Of a stretch of DNA of 64,000 nucleotides, positions 54,998 through 64,000 are shown in pieces. Each line of letters starts with the position of its first letter. Positions within the stretch are counted from its first letter, which is position 1. Source of the DNA: Burkholderiaceae bacterium (lineage in GTDB: Bacteria; Pseudomonadota; Gammaproteobacteria; Burkholderiales; Burkholderiaceae_E); contig JACKLP010000002.1 in NCBI GenBank assembly GCA_024235875.1, positions 124,001 through 188,000 on the forward strand, read 5' to 3'. The notes under the pieces were generated by a model. That model was not told where the DNA came from and ran no database searches. It saw nothing but the letters and a program-made list of their open reading frames with translations. Made by a program: the position numbers and the translations under genes.

Positions 54998-56568
54998 ATG
55001 GCAAGTAGTTCGCCGGCGCTTGCCGAGGCCCTGGCCGCCTCGGGCCGGATGTCGGTCTACGAGCAATTCCACGAGCGCGCCCGACACGCACCCGATGCGA
55101 TCGCGCTGCGCTCGGCGCGGCGTTGCGACACCTATGCGGCGCTCGATGCCCGCGTGCGGCGCGCCGCCGCCATGCTGCAGGCACGGGGCCTCGCGCGCGG
55201 CGATCGGGTTGCCTTGCTCTCGGAGAATTGCTGCGAGTACATCGAGATCGAACTGGCCGCGGCCCTGCTCGGGCTGATCGTCGCGTGCCAGAACTGGCGC
55301 CTGGCCCGTGACGAGCTACGCCATTGCATCGCGTTGGTCGAACCCGGCCTTGTCATCGCGTCGGCGCGCTTCCGAGCCGCCTACGACGCCACCGGGCTGG
55401 ACGTGCCCGCCATGACGATCGAGACCGATTATGCGCAGGCGCTGGCCGCGAGCGCGCCGTTGGCCGGGCGCCCGGTCGTGGATCCCGAGGACGGCCTGGT
55501 CATCCTGTACACCAGCGGCACGACCGGCCTGCCCAAGGGCGCGTTGATCAGCCACCGCGCCCAGATCGCGCGTGCCGCCGTGCTGTGCATGGACTACGGC
55601 ATCACGCGCGAGGACGGCTTCGTGGCCTGGGCGCCGATGTTCCACATGGCCTCGACCGACCAGATGCTGCAGGCGCTGATGTCGGGCGCCACCGTGCACG
55701 TGATCGACGGCTACGAGCCGCGCGCGCTGGTGGACATCATGTCGCGATTCCGGATCGGCTGGATGGTGCTGATGCCGGGCTCGATCGAGCCGGTCGTGGA
55801 GATCCTTCGCGCCGAGCGCCCCGCCATTGCCGGCATCCGCGTGATCGGCTCGATGATCGACCTGGTGCCGCTGGACCTGGCCGCCGAACTCTCGTCGCTG
55901 ACCGGCGCGCCCTACATGAACAGCTTCGGCTCCACCGAGACCGGCCTGCCGCCCGCCTCCGGTTGCCTGATCGCGCCCGGCGTGGTGCCGGAACGGCTGT
56001 CCAAGCGAGCCAGCTCGCTGGTGCAGTTCCGGCTGCTCGACGAGGCCGATCGCGATGTGCCCGACGGCGAGCCGGGCGAGATGGCGGTGCGCGGTCCGAC
56101 GGTCTTCAGTGGCTACTGGAACGCGCCCGAGGCCAACGCGAAGAGCTTTGTCGGCGGTTGGTTCCACATGGGCGACATGTTCGTGCGCAACGCCGATGGC
56201 AGCTACGACTTCGTCGACCGTTCCAAGTACATGATCAAGTCCGGCGGCGAGAACATCTATCCGGCCGAGATCGAGCGCGTGATGCTGGCCGATGCGCGGG
56301 TGCGCGACGCCGTGATCGTCCGCAAGAAGGACGCGCGCTGGGGCGAGGTGCCGGTGGCCTTCGTGGCGCGCAAGACCGAGGACCTGGACGCGGCCGCGAT
56401 CGAGTCGCTTTGCCGGGCCGCGCTGGCCGGCTACAAGCGTCCGAAGGCGGTGCACTTCATCGACTACGATGACTTCCCGCGTAGCACCACCGGCAAGATC
56501 CAGCGCCACGAGATCGAGCGCTGGCTGAGCGAGCGCCCCGAATACCGCGACCCGACAGGAAGCGCCTG

Positions 56569-56569
<1 letters not shown>
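54998..56569 (+). CDS. acyl-CoA synthetase (AMP-dependent ligase)
   Basis: 523 residues, ANL superfamily. VILYTSGTTGLPKGALISHR (P-loop), NSFGSTETGLPP, MGDMFVRNADGSYDFVDRSK with MIKSGGENIYPAEIE, and STTGKIQRHEIER (catalytic Lys) are all present. It activates a carboxylic acid to its CoA ester. GGAGGCACG precedes the ATG. It overlaps the carboxylase gene by one base (TGATG), so its product probably feeds the acyl-CoA carboxylase encoded next. Confidence 0.95.
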
Positions 56570-58062
<1,493 letters not shown>

Positions 58063-58064
58063 GC

Positions 58065-58586
58065 ATGGGGTTCTCGGTGGTCCTGGATGGCACGGCGCAC
58101 GAGATCGAGATCGTGCGGCGCCGGCCCGAGCTGGTGCTGCGCGTGGACGGGCGCGAGCACGTAGTCAACGAGGCCGGCGATGCAGGCGATGGCATGCATC
58201 GGCTGGTGATCGCCGGCACGGCGCTGACGGTGACGCGTGCCGAGGTCGACGACGCGCAGGTGCTGCGACTGGCCGGGCGCACCCACCGGGCGAGTCTGGC
58301 CTCGGACGACGATGCCGATGCCGACGGGGGTGACAACTCGGAGGTGCGCGCGCCGATGCCGGGTACCGTGGTCAGCGTGGAGGCGGCCGCGGGCCAGGCG
58401 GTGAAGCGCGGCGCGACCTTGCTGACGATCGAGAGCATGAAGCTGCAGACGGCCCTGGCGGCGCCACGCGACGGCACGGTGGCCGAGATCCCGGTTGCTG
58501 CCGGCGACCCGTTCGACAAGGACCAGGTGCTCGCCCGGCTCGAGCCCGACGCGGCGGACGGCGCTCAGGGAGACGGCCATGCATAG
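58065..58586 (+). CDS. biotin carboxyl carrier protein of acyl-CoA carboxylase
   Basis: 173 residues. The C-terminal 75 residues are a biotinyl domain with APMPGTVVSVEAAAGQAVKR and ESMKLQTAL, whose Lys is the biotinylation site (usually in A/M-x-M-K-M). An acidic linker (SDDDADADGGDNSE) connects to an N-terminal domain of unknown fold like the BT domain of larger carboxylases. Overlaps the carboxyltransferase gene by eight bases. Confidence 0.92.
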   Translation: MGFSVVLDGTAHEIEIVRRRPELVLRVDGREHVVNEAGDAGDGMHRLVIAGTALTVTRAEVDDAQVLRLAGRTHRASLASDDDADADGGDNSEVRAPMPGTVVSVEAAAGQAVKRGATLLTIESMKLQTALAAPRDGTVAEIPVAAGDPFDKDQVLARLEPDAADGAQGDGHA

Positions 58587-60186
58587 GATCCGCTCGATGA
58601 TCAATGTCGGCGCCGCCAGCTTCCGGCAGTTCGATGCGCACAACCGCCGGCTCGTGGCGGCGTTTCGCGAGCGCCAGGATGCCGCGCGCTTCACGCGCCC
58701 GCAGCGCGACCTGGACCGCCTGGCGCGCCAGGGCAAGATGACCGTGCGCGAGCGCATCGACCGCCTGCTGGATCCGGCCACGCCGTTCCTGGAGTTGTCG
58801 TCGCTGGCCGCCAACCGCGAGTACGGCGGCGAGGCGCCGTCGGCGAGCGCCGTCGTCGGCATCGGCGTGGTGTCGGGTCGCGAGGTGATGATCCGGGCCG
58901 ACGACCCGAGCGTGAAGGGCGGCGCCTGGTACCCGTTGACGGTCAAGAAGATCGTGCGGGCGCTCGACATCGCGATCGAGAACCGCCTGCCGGTGATCCA
59001 CCTGTGCGACTCGGCCGGCGGCTTCCTGCCGCTGCAGCACGAGCTCTTTCCCGACAAGCAGATGGGCGGGCGCGTGTTCCGCAACCAGGCGATCCTCTCC
59101 AAGTACGGCGTGCAGCAGCTCTCGCTGGTGTTCGGCCACTGCACGGCGGGCGGTGCCTACATTCCGGCGCTGTCGGACTACTCGGTGATCGTGCGCGGCA
59201 CCGGCGCGGTGTTCCTGGGCGGCCCGCCGCTGGTGAAGGCCGCCACTGGCGAGGTGGTGTCGGTGGACGAGCTGGGCGGCGCCGACATGCACACCTCGAT
59301 CTCGGGCACCTGCGACTATCCGGCTCGCGACGAGGCGCATGCGATCCGCATCGGCCGCGAGATCGTGTCGCAATGGAAGCGCCCCACGAAGTGGGCCGCG
59401 CAGCACGAGACGCCCGAGGCGCCGGCCTACGACCCCGAAGAGCTCTACGGCATCATTCCCGACGACATCAAGAAGCAGTTCGACATGCGCGAGGTGATCG
59501 CGCGCATCGTGGATGGCAGCCGCTTCCACGAGTACCAGCCGGCCTACGGCACCACGCTGGTGTGCGGCTTTGCGAACATCTGGGGATTCAAGGTGGGCAT
59601 CCTCGCCAACAACGGCGTGCTGTTCAACGACAGCTCGCTGAAAGGGGCGCATTTCATCGAGTTGTGCAACCAGAACGACACGCCGCTGGTGTTCCTGCAG
59701 AACATCACCGGCTACATGATCGGGCGCGAGTACGAGCGCCGCGGCATCACCAAGGACGGCGCCAAGATGATCATGGCGCTCTCCTGCTCGCACGTGCCCA
59801 AGTTCACGATCATGTGCAACGGCTCATTTGGCGCCGGCAACTACGGCATGAACGGCCGCGCCTTCGACGGCCGCTTCATGTTCTCGTGGCCCAACCACCA
59901 GATCGGCGTGATGGGCGGCGAGCAGGCCGCCAACACGCTGGCCGAGGTCAAGGCCAACCAGTTGCGCCGCACCGGCGCCGAGGTCGACGAGGCCGTGCTG
60001 GCGCAGACGCGGCGCGAGACGCTCAAGGCCTACGAAGACCAGATGTCGGCCTACTACGCGACGTCGCAGATCTGGGACGACGGCCTGATCGACCCGGTCG
60101 ATACGCGCAACGCGCTGGGGATGGCGATCTCGGTGTCCTTGAACGCGCCGCTGGGTGAGCGGGGGTACGGGGTGTTTCGGCTCTGA
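58579..60186 (+). CDS. acyl-CoA carboxylase, carboxyltransferase subunit
   Basis: 535 residues. FTRPQRDLDRLARQGKMTVRERIDRLLD region at about 38-66, HLCDSAGGFLPLQ, FGHCTAGGAYIPALSDYSVI and FLGGPPLVKAATGEVVS match the MccB/geranyl-CoA carboxylase beta branch rather than propionyl-CoA carboxylase. The second half holds NNGVLFNDSSLKGAHFIELC and FLQNITGYMIGREYERRGIT. It transfers the carboxyl group to an acyl-CoA. The last 80 codons are duplicated downstream at 61961. Confidence 0.95.
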   Translation: MHRIRSMINVGAASFRQFDAHNRRLVAAFRERQDAARFTRPQRDLDRLARQGKMTVRERIDRLLDPATPFLELSSLAANREYGGEAPSASAVVGIGVVSGREVMIRADDPSVKGGAWYPLTVKKIVRALDIAIENRLPVIHLCDSAGGFLPLQHELFPDKQMGGRVFRNQAILSKYGVQQLSLVFGHCTAGGAYIPALSDYSVIVRGTGAVFLGGPPLVKAATGEVVSVDELGGADMHTSISGTCDYPARDEAHAIRIGREIVSQWKRPTKWAAQHETPEAPAYDPEELYGIIPDDIKKQFDMREVIARIVDGSRFHEYQPAYGTTLVCGFANIWGFKVGILANNGVLFNDSSLKGAHFIELCNQNDTPLVFLQNITGYMIGREYERRGITKDGAKMIMALSCSHVPKFTIMCNGSFGAGNYGMNGRAFDGRFMFSWPNHQIGVMGGEQAANTLAEVKANQLRRTGAEVDEAVLAQTRRETLKAYEDQMSAYYATSQIWDDGLIDPVDTRNALGMAISVSLNAPLGERGYGVFRL

Positions 60187-60188
60187 GC
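59947..60188 (+). repeat. 242-bp direct repeat, copy A (carboxyltransferase 3' end)
   Basis: The 3' end of the carboxyltransferase gene, repeated at 61961-62202 with only two differences (both synonymous: TTG/CTG and TTT/TTC). Repeat period 2014 bp. Confidence 0.97.
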
Positions 60189-60240
60189 CGATGAACCGGG
60201 CCAGCCCGCGGGTCCGCTGTCGGTTCGATCGGTCCTTGCG

Positions 60241-61809
60241 CTAAGGTTGCGCCTGTTGTTTCTGCTGCGCTTGGCGCAAGGCAAGCTCTGCCTCGATCAC
60301 GGCTCGCTCCGCATCGTAAACGGACGCCTGGGCCTGAAATGCAGCGGCCGTGGCCTTCTGGCTTGCGTTCGGGTCTTCCGCCAGCGCTACTTGAGCTGCT
60401 TTGTTGGCAGCCTGGGCGTTCAGGTAAGCGGTCTGGGCCTCGAGTTGCTTCAGTGCAGCAGAATTCTTCGCGTTCCGGGCCTCGGCGGCCTGCTTGACCA
60501 CTTCGCCCAACGCACCGAGTCCGGCCTCGACCGTCGCGCTGGAAGAATTGCTGCCTATCTTCTTGAGCCTGCCAGACTCGTCCATTTCGTACGAGCATTC
60601 GACGGAGCTGAACGGGCGACTCACGCACGGCAAGTAGAAGACGTTCCCGATCTGAAGTAGGTTGTCTACACGTCTGGCAACGCGTTTCAGCTTCTTCCAC
60701 TCGTCGGGCTTCAAACTCTCCGACCCGTTGTGGCCGGGGATCTTGCCAGTGAACGCTTCGAAGTATCCTTCGACGCCCTGGCGGATCGGGATACCGCGTT
60801 CGAGCTCGATTTCGCTCGAGTTCATTGTCGCGATTCGCTCGGATCCGATCCGCAGGTAGACGTCCAACGGGGCCTTGGCAATCCAGTCTGTTGCGATGGC
60901 CTGGGCCTTCGGCGCTTCCACACCCTCTTCTCGAATCCAATTGGCGAGCACGTCGAGCGGGAGCGTGATCGGATTCTTCGTTTCCCGGGCATCGCCGTCG
61001 GCCGGCCATTTCAGCTTGTGCTCATGGCGGATCTTGCGCAAGAGCGCGCTGAAAGACTTTTGTTTCGCCTCGAGTGCTTCCTTTGCCTTGCTGGTCGCCA
61101 GCTGATTCCGGGCCAACGCCGACTTCAATGATTCGGGGACATGGCTTCCAAGCCCTTCAATCCGCTCGTTCAACGCCTTCAACTCCGTCACGCGTCCGTC
61201 CAATAAACGGGTCGCCTCCTCGACGGCGGCCTTCGATTTGCTGTGTTCGATGACAGCATTCCTTGTCTTCTCGCTACATTCGTCGCCTCGCCGTTCCGGG
61301 CGTGCGCCAGGAATGATCCCGGCGGGCTGTGCAGGGGGAATTGCTCGGTACGTCGCGACTCCGGCTACGAGCTTCGCGGCGGCCACGATGACCTGCGCGG
61401 ATCGATCTTCGACCTTTGCATTGAGAGACAAAGGGGCCCCGTTGGGTGCGTAGCTCACATTGAGCTGAGATGTCTTGAATGCGCCCGACAGACTGGCAGG
61501 ATCGATGGCATAGATTCGGTTTGGATCGGGTGCGACGATGGGCTCAGAGACCTCGATGCTTGCTTCGACTCCGATGCCTGATGCCTTCGCGGTGGCGTCC
61601 GGGCCATCTGTCGGCGCGTTTGTTTCACCGCACGAGGTGACTTGCCATCGAATCGTTACGTTGTATTGCGTGAACATCAGAGGGTGCGGCACGCCGACCA
61701 CCGGCTTCGGATGCAGCGGATCGACCTTCGTAATCACGACATGACTTGCACATCCACTCGCGACGAGACACGAGATAGCGGCGGGAAGAATGCGGATGGG
61801 CAAGTGCAT
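60241..61809 (-). CDS. lipoprotein with coiled-coil C-terminus, unknown function
   Basis: 522 residues from ATG with AAGGAG upstream. RILPAAISCLVASGCASHVV has a lipobox (VASGC). The middle has helical, charged stretches (SKAAVEEATRLLDGRVTELK) and a DUF-like part with four Cys; the last 120 residues are an Ala/Gln/Glu-rich coiled coil (AANKAAQVALAEDPNASQKA). No known family recognised. It lies between the carboxyltransferase gene and the second copy of its 3' end, convergent with the former, as the lipoprotein at 34713 does beside transketolase. Confidence 0.75.
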   Translation of the reverse strand: MHLPIRILPAAISCLVASGCASHVVITKVDPLHPKPVVGVPHPLMFTQYNVTIRWQVTSCGETNAPTDGPDATAKASGIGVEASIEVSEPIVAPDPNRIYAIDPASLSGAFKTSQLNVSYAPNGAPLSLNAKVEDRSAQVIVAAAKLVAGVATYRAIPPAQPAGIIPGARPERRGDECSEKTRNAVIEHSKSKAAVEEATRLLDGRVTELKALNERIEGLGSHVPESLKSALARNQLATSKAKEALEAKQKSFSALLRKIRHEHKLKWPADGDARETKNPITLPLDVLANWIREEGVEAPKAQAIATDWIAKAPLDVYLRIGSERIATMNSSEIELERGIPIRQGVEGYFEAFTGKIPGHNGSESLKPDEWKKLKRVARRVDNLLQIGNVFYLPCVSRPFSSVECSYEMDESGRLKKIGSNSSSATVEAGLGALGEVVKQAAEARNAKNSAALKQLEAQTAYLNAQAANKAAQVALAEDPNASQKATAAAFQAQASVYDAERAVIEAELALRQAQQKQQAQP

Positions 61810-61960
61810 GTTGTGCTCCTTGGTTGGCAAGACGTAAGGAGGCTAGCGGTTCTCGGAGCGAAACGAATCGCCGAACTTGATGATCTCGGACCCGGTTCGG
61901 ATTCCCAAGGTGCGAGGCAGGACGCGGCGACTGGGAGGATTTGGCAGGCTCGCGTTCCTC

Positions 61961-62202
61961 GTCAAGGCCAACCAGCTGCGCCGCACCGGCGCCGAGGTCG
62001 ACGAGGCCGTGCTGGCGCAGACGCGGCGCGAGACGCTCAAGGCCTACGAAGACCAGATGTCGGCCTACTACGCGACGTCGCAGATCTGGGACGACGGCCT
62101 GATCGACCCGGTCGATACGCGCAACGCGCTGGGGATGGCGATCTCGGTGTCCTTGAACGCGCCGCTGGGTGAGCGGGGGTACGGGGTGTTCCGGCTCTGA
62201 GC
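61961..62202 (+). repeat. 242-bp direct repeat, copy B (carboxyltransferase 3' end remnant)
   Basis: Near-identical to 59947-60188 and in the same orientation. It contains the last 80 codons and the stop of the carboxyltransferase, but has no start region. The first base beyond the repeat on each side differs completely from copy A. Confidence 0.95.
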
Positions 62203-62225
62203 GGGTGACGCGGGGCCCGGCGCCG

Positions 62226-62642
62226 TTATCGGCGGCCGGCCGCTCGGTCGGGTCGCAGGTCCGTGAAGATGGTCCTGCCGTCCGGGCAGCGGATTTCGTT
62301 TGGCGACTGCTGGTGATAGGTCCGCCAGACGCGATTGCTGGCGTCCCAGACATCGAAGTTGATGTTGACCCGCATCCGGCCGCCCGGCTGTACGGCGCGG
62401 CTCGCGACGGTCGGGTGCCCCAGGTTGCGGCGGCTGCTCGTCCATTCACCGCCCGACAGGATGCGCTTGTTCTGCAGGTTCTCGGAACCGCCGAAGAGCG
62501 TGTCGACCGTGCGAATGCGGATCACCGAGTCGAAGCTGTTCTTGAAACCGAACTTCACCTTGCACGCGGCGCTCGCGATCGACGGTGCGGAGGACGCCAC
62601 GAGCAAGGCGACGACGACGAAGCAGCGTTTGGATGCGATCAT
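62226..62642 (-). CDS. small secreted protein, unknown
   Basis: 138 residues with a signal peptide (RCFVVVALLVASSAPSIASA, cleavage ASA-A) and a good ribosome site (GGGAGAAC). The mature part CKVKFGFKNSFDSVIRIRTV, then LSGGEWTSSRRNLG and FDVWDASNRVW, looks like a beta-rich lectin-like or anemone-type fold, but I do not recognise the family. Two Cys could form a disulfide. Secreted or periplasmic. Confidence 0.7.
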   Translation of the reverse strand: MIASKRCFVVVALLVASSAPSIASAACKVKFGFKNSFDSVIRIRTVDTLFGGSENLQNKRILSGGEWTSSRRNLGHPTVASRAVQPGGRMRVNINFDVWDASNRVWRTYHQQSPNEIRCPDGRTIFTDLRPDRAAGRR

Positions 62643-62798
62643 GGGTTCTCCCGTTGAGCGGAGCGAATCTTCCAGGCCGACACGGACGAGTCGACCCACC
62701 CAGCCAAGGGTAACAAGCGGAGATCAGCGGACCATCCCCGAAAGGCGGGATTGGAGCGAGCGGTGCGGCGACGGCGCCGCGGTGCGTGACGCGCTCCG

Positions 62799-63680
62799 CT
62801 ATGGACAGCGCGTCAGATGATCCCGCGCGACCCAGCCATCACGCCCGGCGGCAACGGCCCGAAGCTTGCACCAGCCGTCCTGGTGGAACTGCAGGATGGT
62901 CGCGCGGACGCCCTTGCGCATCATGCCGATCACATGAAATCTGCCACCTGGGCCGTCGTAGACGTCGACGTCGTTCTTCGCGGCCGTCGTGAACAGGACC
63001 TTGCCGAGCGGCCTCGGTTTCGACTTGGGCGCGGTCGCGGCCGGCGCTTGTGTCTTCACCGGTCGCGGCCCGCAGATCAAGCCGATCGCATCGACGAACT
63101 TGCCGGCGCGACCGTGGATGCCGATCGCTGCCTGTCCCGGCGGGCAACGCTGCGTGCCCCAGTTCGTCATGAACGAGGCCATCGGGCCGGGAGGCGGGTT
63201 CGGATGGTGGTGCCAGCAGCCATTCCCCGTTTGCAGGCACAGCGTCATCGTGTCGCCCACGGTGACGGCGCTGCAGGTCATCTCGATAAAGTCCAGGAAC
63301 TTCGCCTTGGCCCCTTCGCGGGTGAAGTCGACCCGGATGGCGCTCAGGTAACGCTCCCCCGGACAGATGCCGACCTGCGGCGAGCCGCCACCGCCACCGT
63401 GATAGGGCTTGTTCCACGGTGGTTGCCTGAAGCGGCCCTCGCTCGGAATGAAGCTGCCGCACTTCAGGCCGACCGCATCGACCCACGCGCCGCTTCGCAG
63501 GTACAGGCCGACGACATAGTCGCCACTGCACAACGAACGGAAATAGCCGCCGCCAGGCCCGCCTTGGATGGGGATGTCGGTGGCGTGGACGGGTGTGCCG
63601 AAAGCCAGGCATGCGGCGACAGCCGGCAGACCCACCCGATACAGGACACGCGAACAGAGAAGTCGGATCGAAGCGCCCAT
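62799..63680 (-). CDS. secreted protein with beta-prism-like repeats and a C-terminal SH3 domain
   Basis: 293 residues; signal peptide near residues 1-34 (AACLAFGTPVHA). Two repeats of the type GGxYFRSLCSGDYVVGLYLR...VDAVGLKC and RCPPGQAAIGIHGRAGKFVD with AIGLICGPRP recall VMO-I-like/jacalin-type repeats (hydrophobic strand, Cys pairs). Residues about 220-293 are a bacterial SH3 domain (DVDVYDGPGGRFHVIGMMRK, then DGWCKLRAVAAGRDGWVARDH). Function unknown; possibly binds polymer or cell wall outside the membrane. Its paralogue follows upstream at 63823. Confidence 0.7.
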   Translation of the reverse strand: MGASIRLLCSRVLYRVGLPAVAACLAFGTPVHATDIPIQGGPGGGYFRSLCSGDYVVGLYLRSGAWVDAVGLKCGSFIPSEGRFRQPPWNKPYHGGGGGSPQVGICPGERYLSAIRVDFTREGAKAKFLDFIEMTCSAVTVGDTMTLCLQTGNGCWHHHPNPPPGPMASFMTNWGTQRCPPGQAAIGIHGRAGKFVDAIGLICGPRPVKTQAPAATAPKSKPRPLGKVLFTTAAKNDVDVYDGPGGRFHVIGMMRKGVRATILQFHQDGWCKLRAVAAGRDGWVARDHLTRCP

Positions 63681-63822
63681 GCTTGCCCCTCGGCAAAGCG
63701 GTCCGCGTGGCAGACTGCTCGACCAGTTTGAATCGACGTCCACGCACGTCGGGTGTCACGGCGCGATCATCTTGCACGCAACGCGCCTGTTGCCAAGGAC
63801 CCATCGGAGTAGCCGAGACTGC

Positions 63823-64000
63823 CTACGGACAGCGCGTCAGATGATCGCGCGCGACCCAGCCGTCGCGCCCGGCCGCGACGGCCCGAAGCTTGCACCAGCC
63901 GTCCTGGTGGAATTGCAGGATCGCGGCGTTCTGGCCTTTGCGCATGATGCCGATCACGCGATAGTTCCCTCCGGGTCCGTCGTAGACGTCGACGTCGTTC
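63823..64000 (-). CDS. SH3-domain secreted protein, paralogue (5' part beyond window)
   Basis: Only the last 58 codons are in the window: DVDVYDGPGGNYRVIGIMRK, then GQNAAILQFHQDGWCKLRAV and WVARDHLTRCP, stop TAG. It matches the C-terminal SH3 domain of the protein at 62799 almost residue for residue, so the two are tandem paralogues. The rest lies beyond the end of the window. Confidence 0.85.
   Translation of the reverse strand, partial: NDVDVYDGPGGNYRVIGIMRKGQNAAILQFHQDGWCKLRAVAAGRDGWVARDHLTRCP

Overview
The window is high-GC DNA (roughly two thirds G+C over most of its length) packed with bacterial genes. Gene content (fused oxoprolinase/hydantoinase, peptide ABC transporter with linked peptidases, feoAB with a Cys-rich partner, PPK2, acyl-CoA carboxylase operon, isomerase of the 2-hydroxychromene-2-carboxylate type) suggests a betaproteobacterium, probably Burkholderiales. 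This is inferred from gene content only; no rRNA or tRNA gene is seen.

Layout. 1-15191: catabolic and transport genes: a 5-oxoprolinase-type A/B fusion (cut by the window edge), an MDR oxidoreductase, a hemerythrin, a secreted protein with caspase-like His and Cys motifs, then a divergent peptide locus (M81 metallopeptidase against an ABC transporter operon ending in an M20 peptidase). 15237-27284: a lower-GC accessory island. It holds two copies of one IS5-family element (one internally deleted), one IS21-family element, and a minus-strand series of gene cassettes separated by integron attC sites. No integrase gene is present, so it looks like a CALIN (cluster of attC sites lacking an integrase). 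Almost every cassette resembles a phage-defence gene: a PF10137-type TIR protein, a DUF3800 protein, a macro-like plus deoxyribosyltransferase-like fusion, an HNH nuclease, a protein with a HEPN-like RNxxxxH motif, an OLD-type ATPase/TOPRIM nuclease split by the IS21 element, an AbiC-like membrane protein, and at the far end an Abi-alpha (DUF4393) protein.

27749-40327: two oxidoreductases, a Fic protein, two orphan ribbon-helix-helix proteins, a transketolase, a lipoprotein inserted next to a duplicated transketolase 3' end, a frameshifted hicB, and several housekeeping-like enzymes. 40340-45439: a three-gene operon for an amidohydrolase, a b-type cytochrome-like membrane protein and a molybdopterin oxidoreductase fused to a 16-Cys ferredoxin subunit. 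45476-48026: feoA-feoB-Cys-rich protein under a Fur-box-like site. 48050-54961: enoyl-CoA hydratase, Nudix, a decayed TRAP permease, DUF995-like lipoprotein, MFS transporter, PPK2 and a patatin. 54998-60186: an AMP-ligase plus three-subunit acyl-CoA carboxylase operon. 60241-64000: secreted proteins of unknown function, including a lipoprotein gene flanked by a 242-bp duplication of the carboxyltransferase 3' end, and tandem SH3-type secreted proteins.

The two most notable things are the integrase-less cassette array of defence-like genes and the repeated pattern of a lipoprotein gene sitting between a host gene and a second copy of that gene's 3' end (seen at 34.4-36.7 kb and 59.9-62.2 kb).
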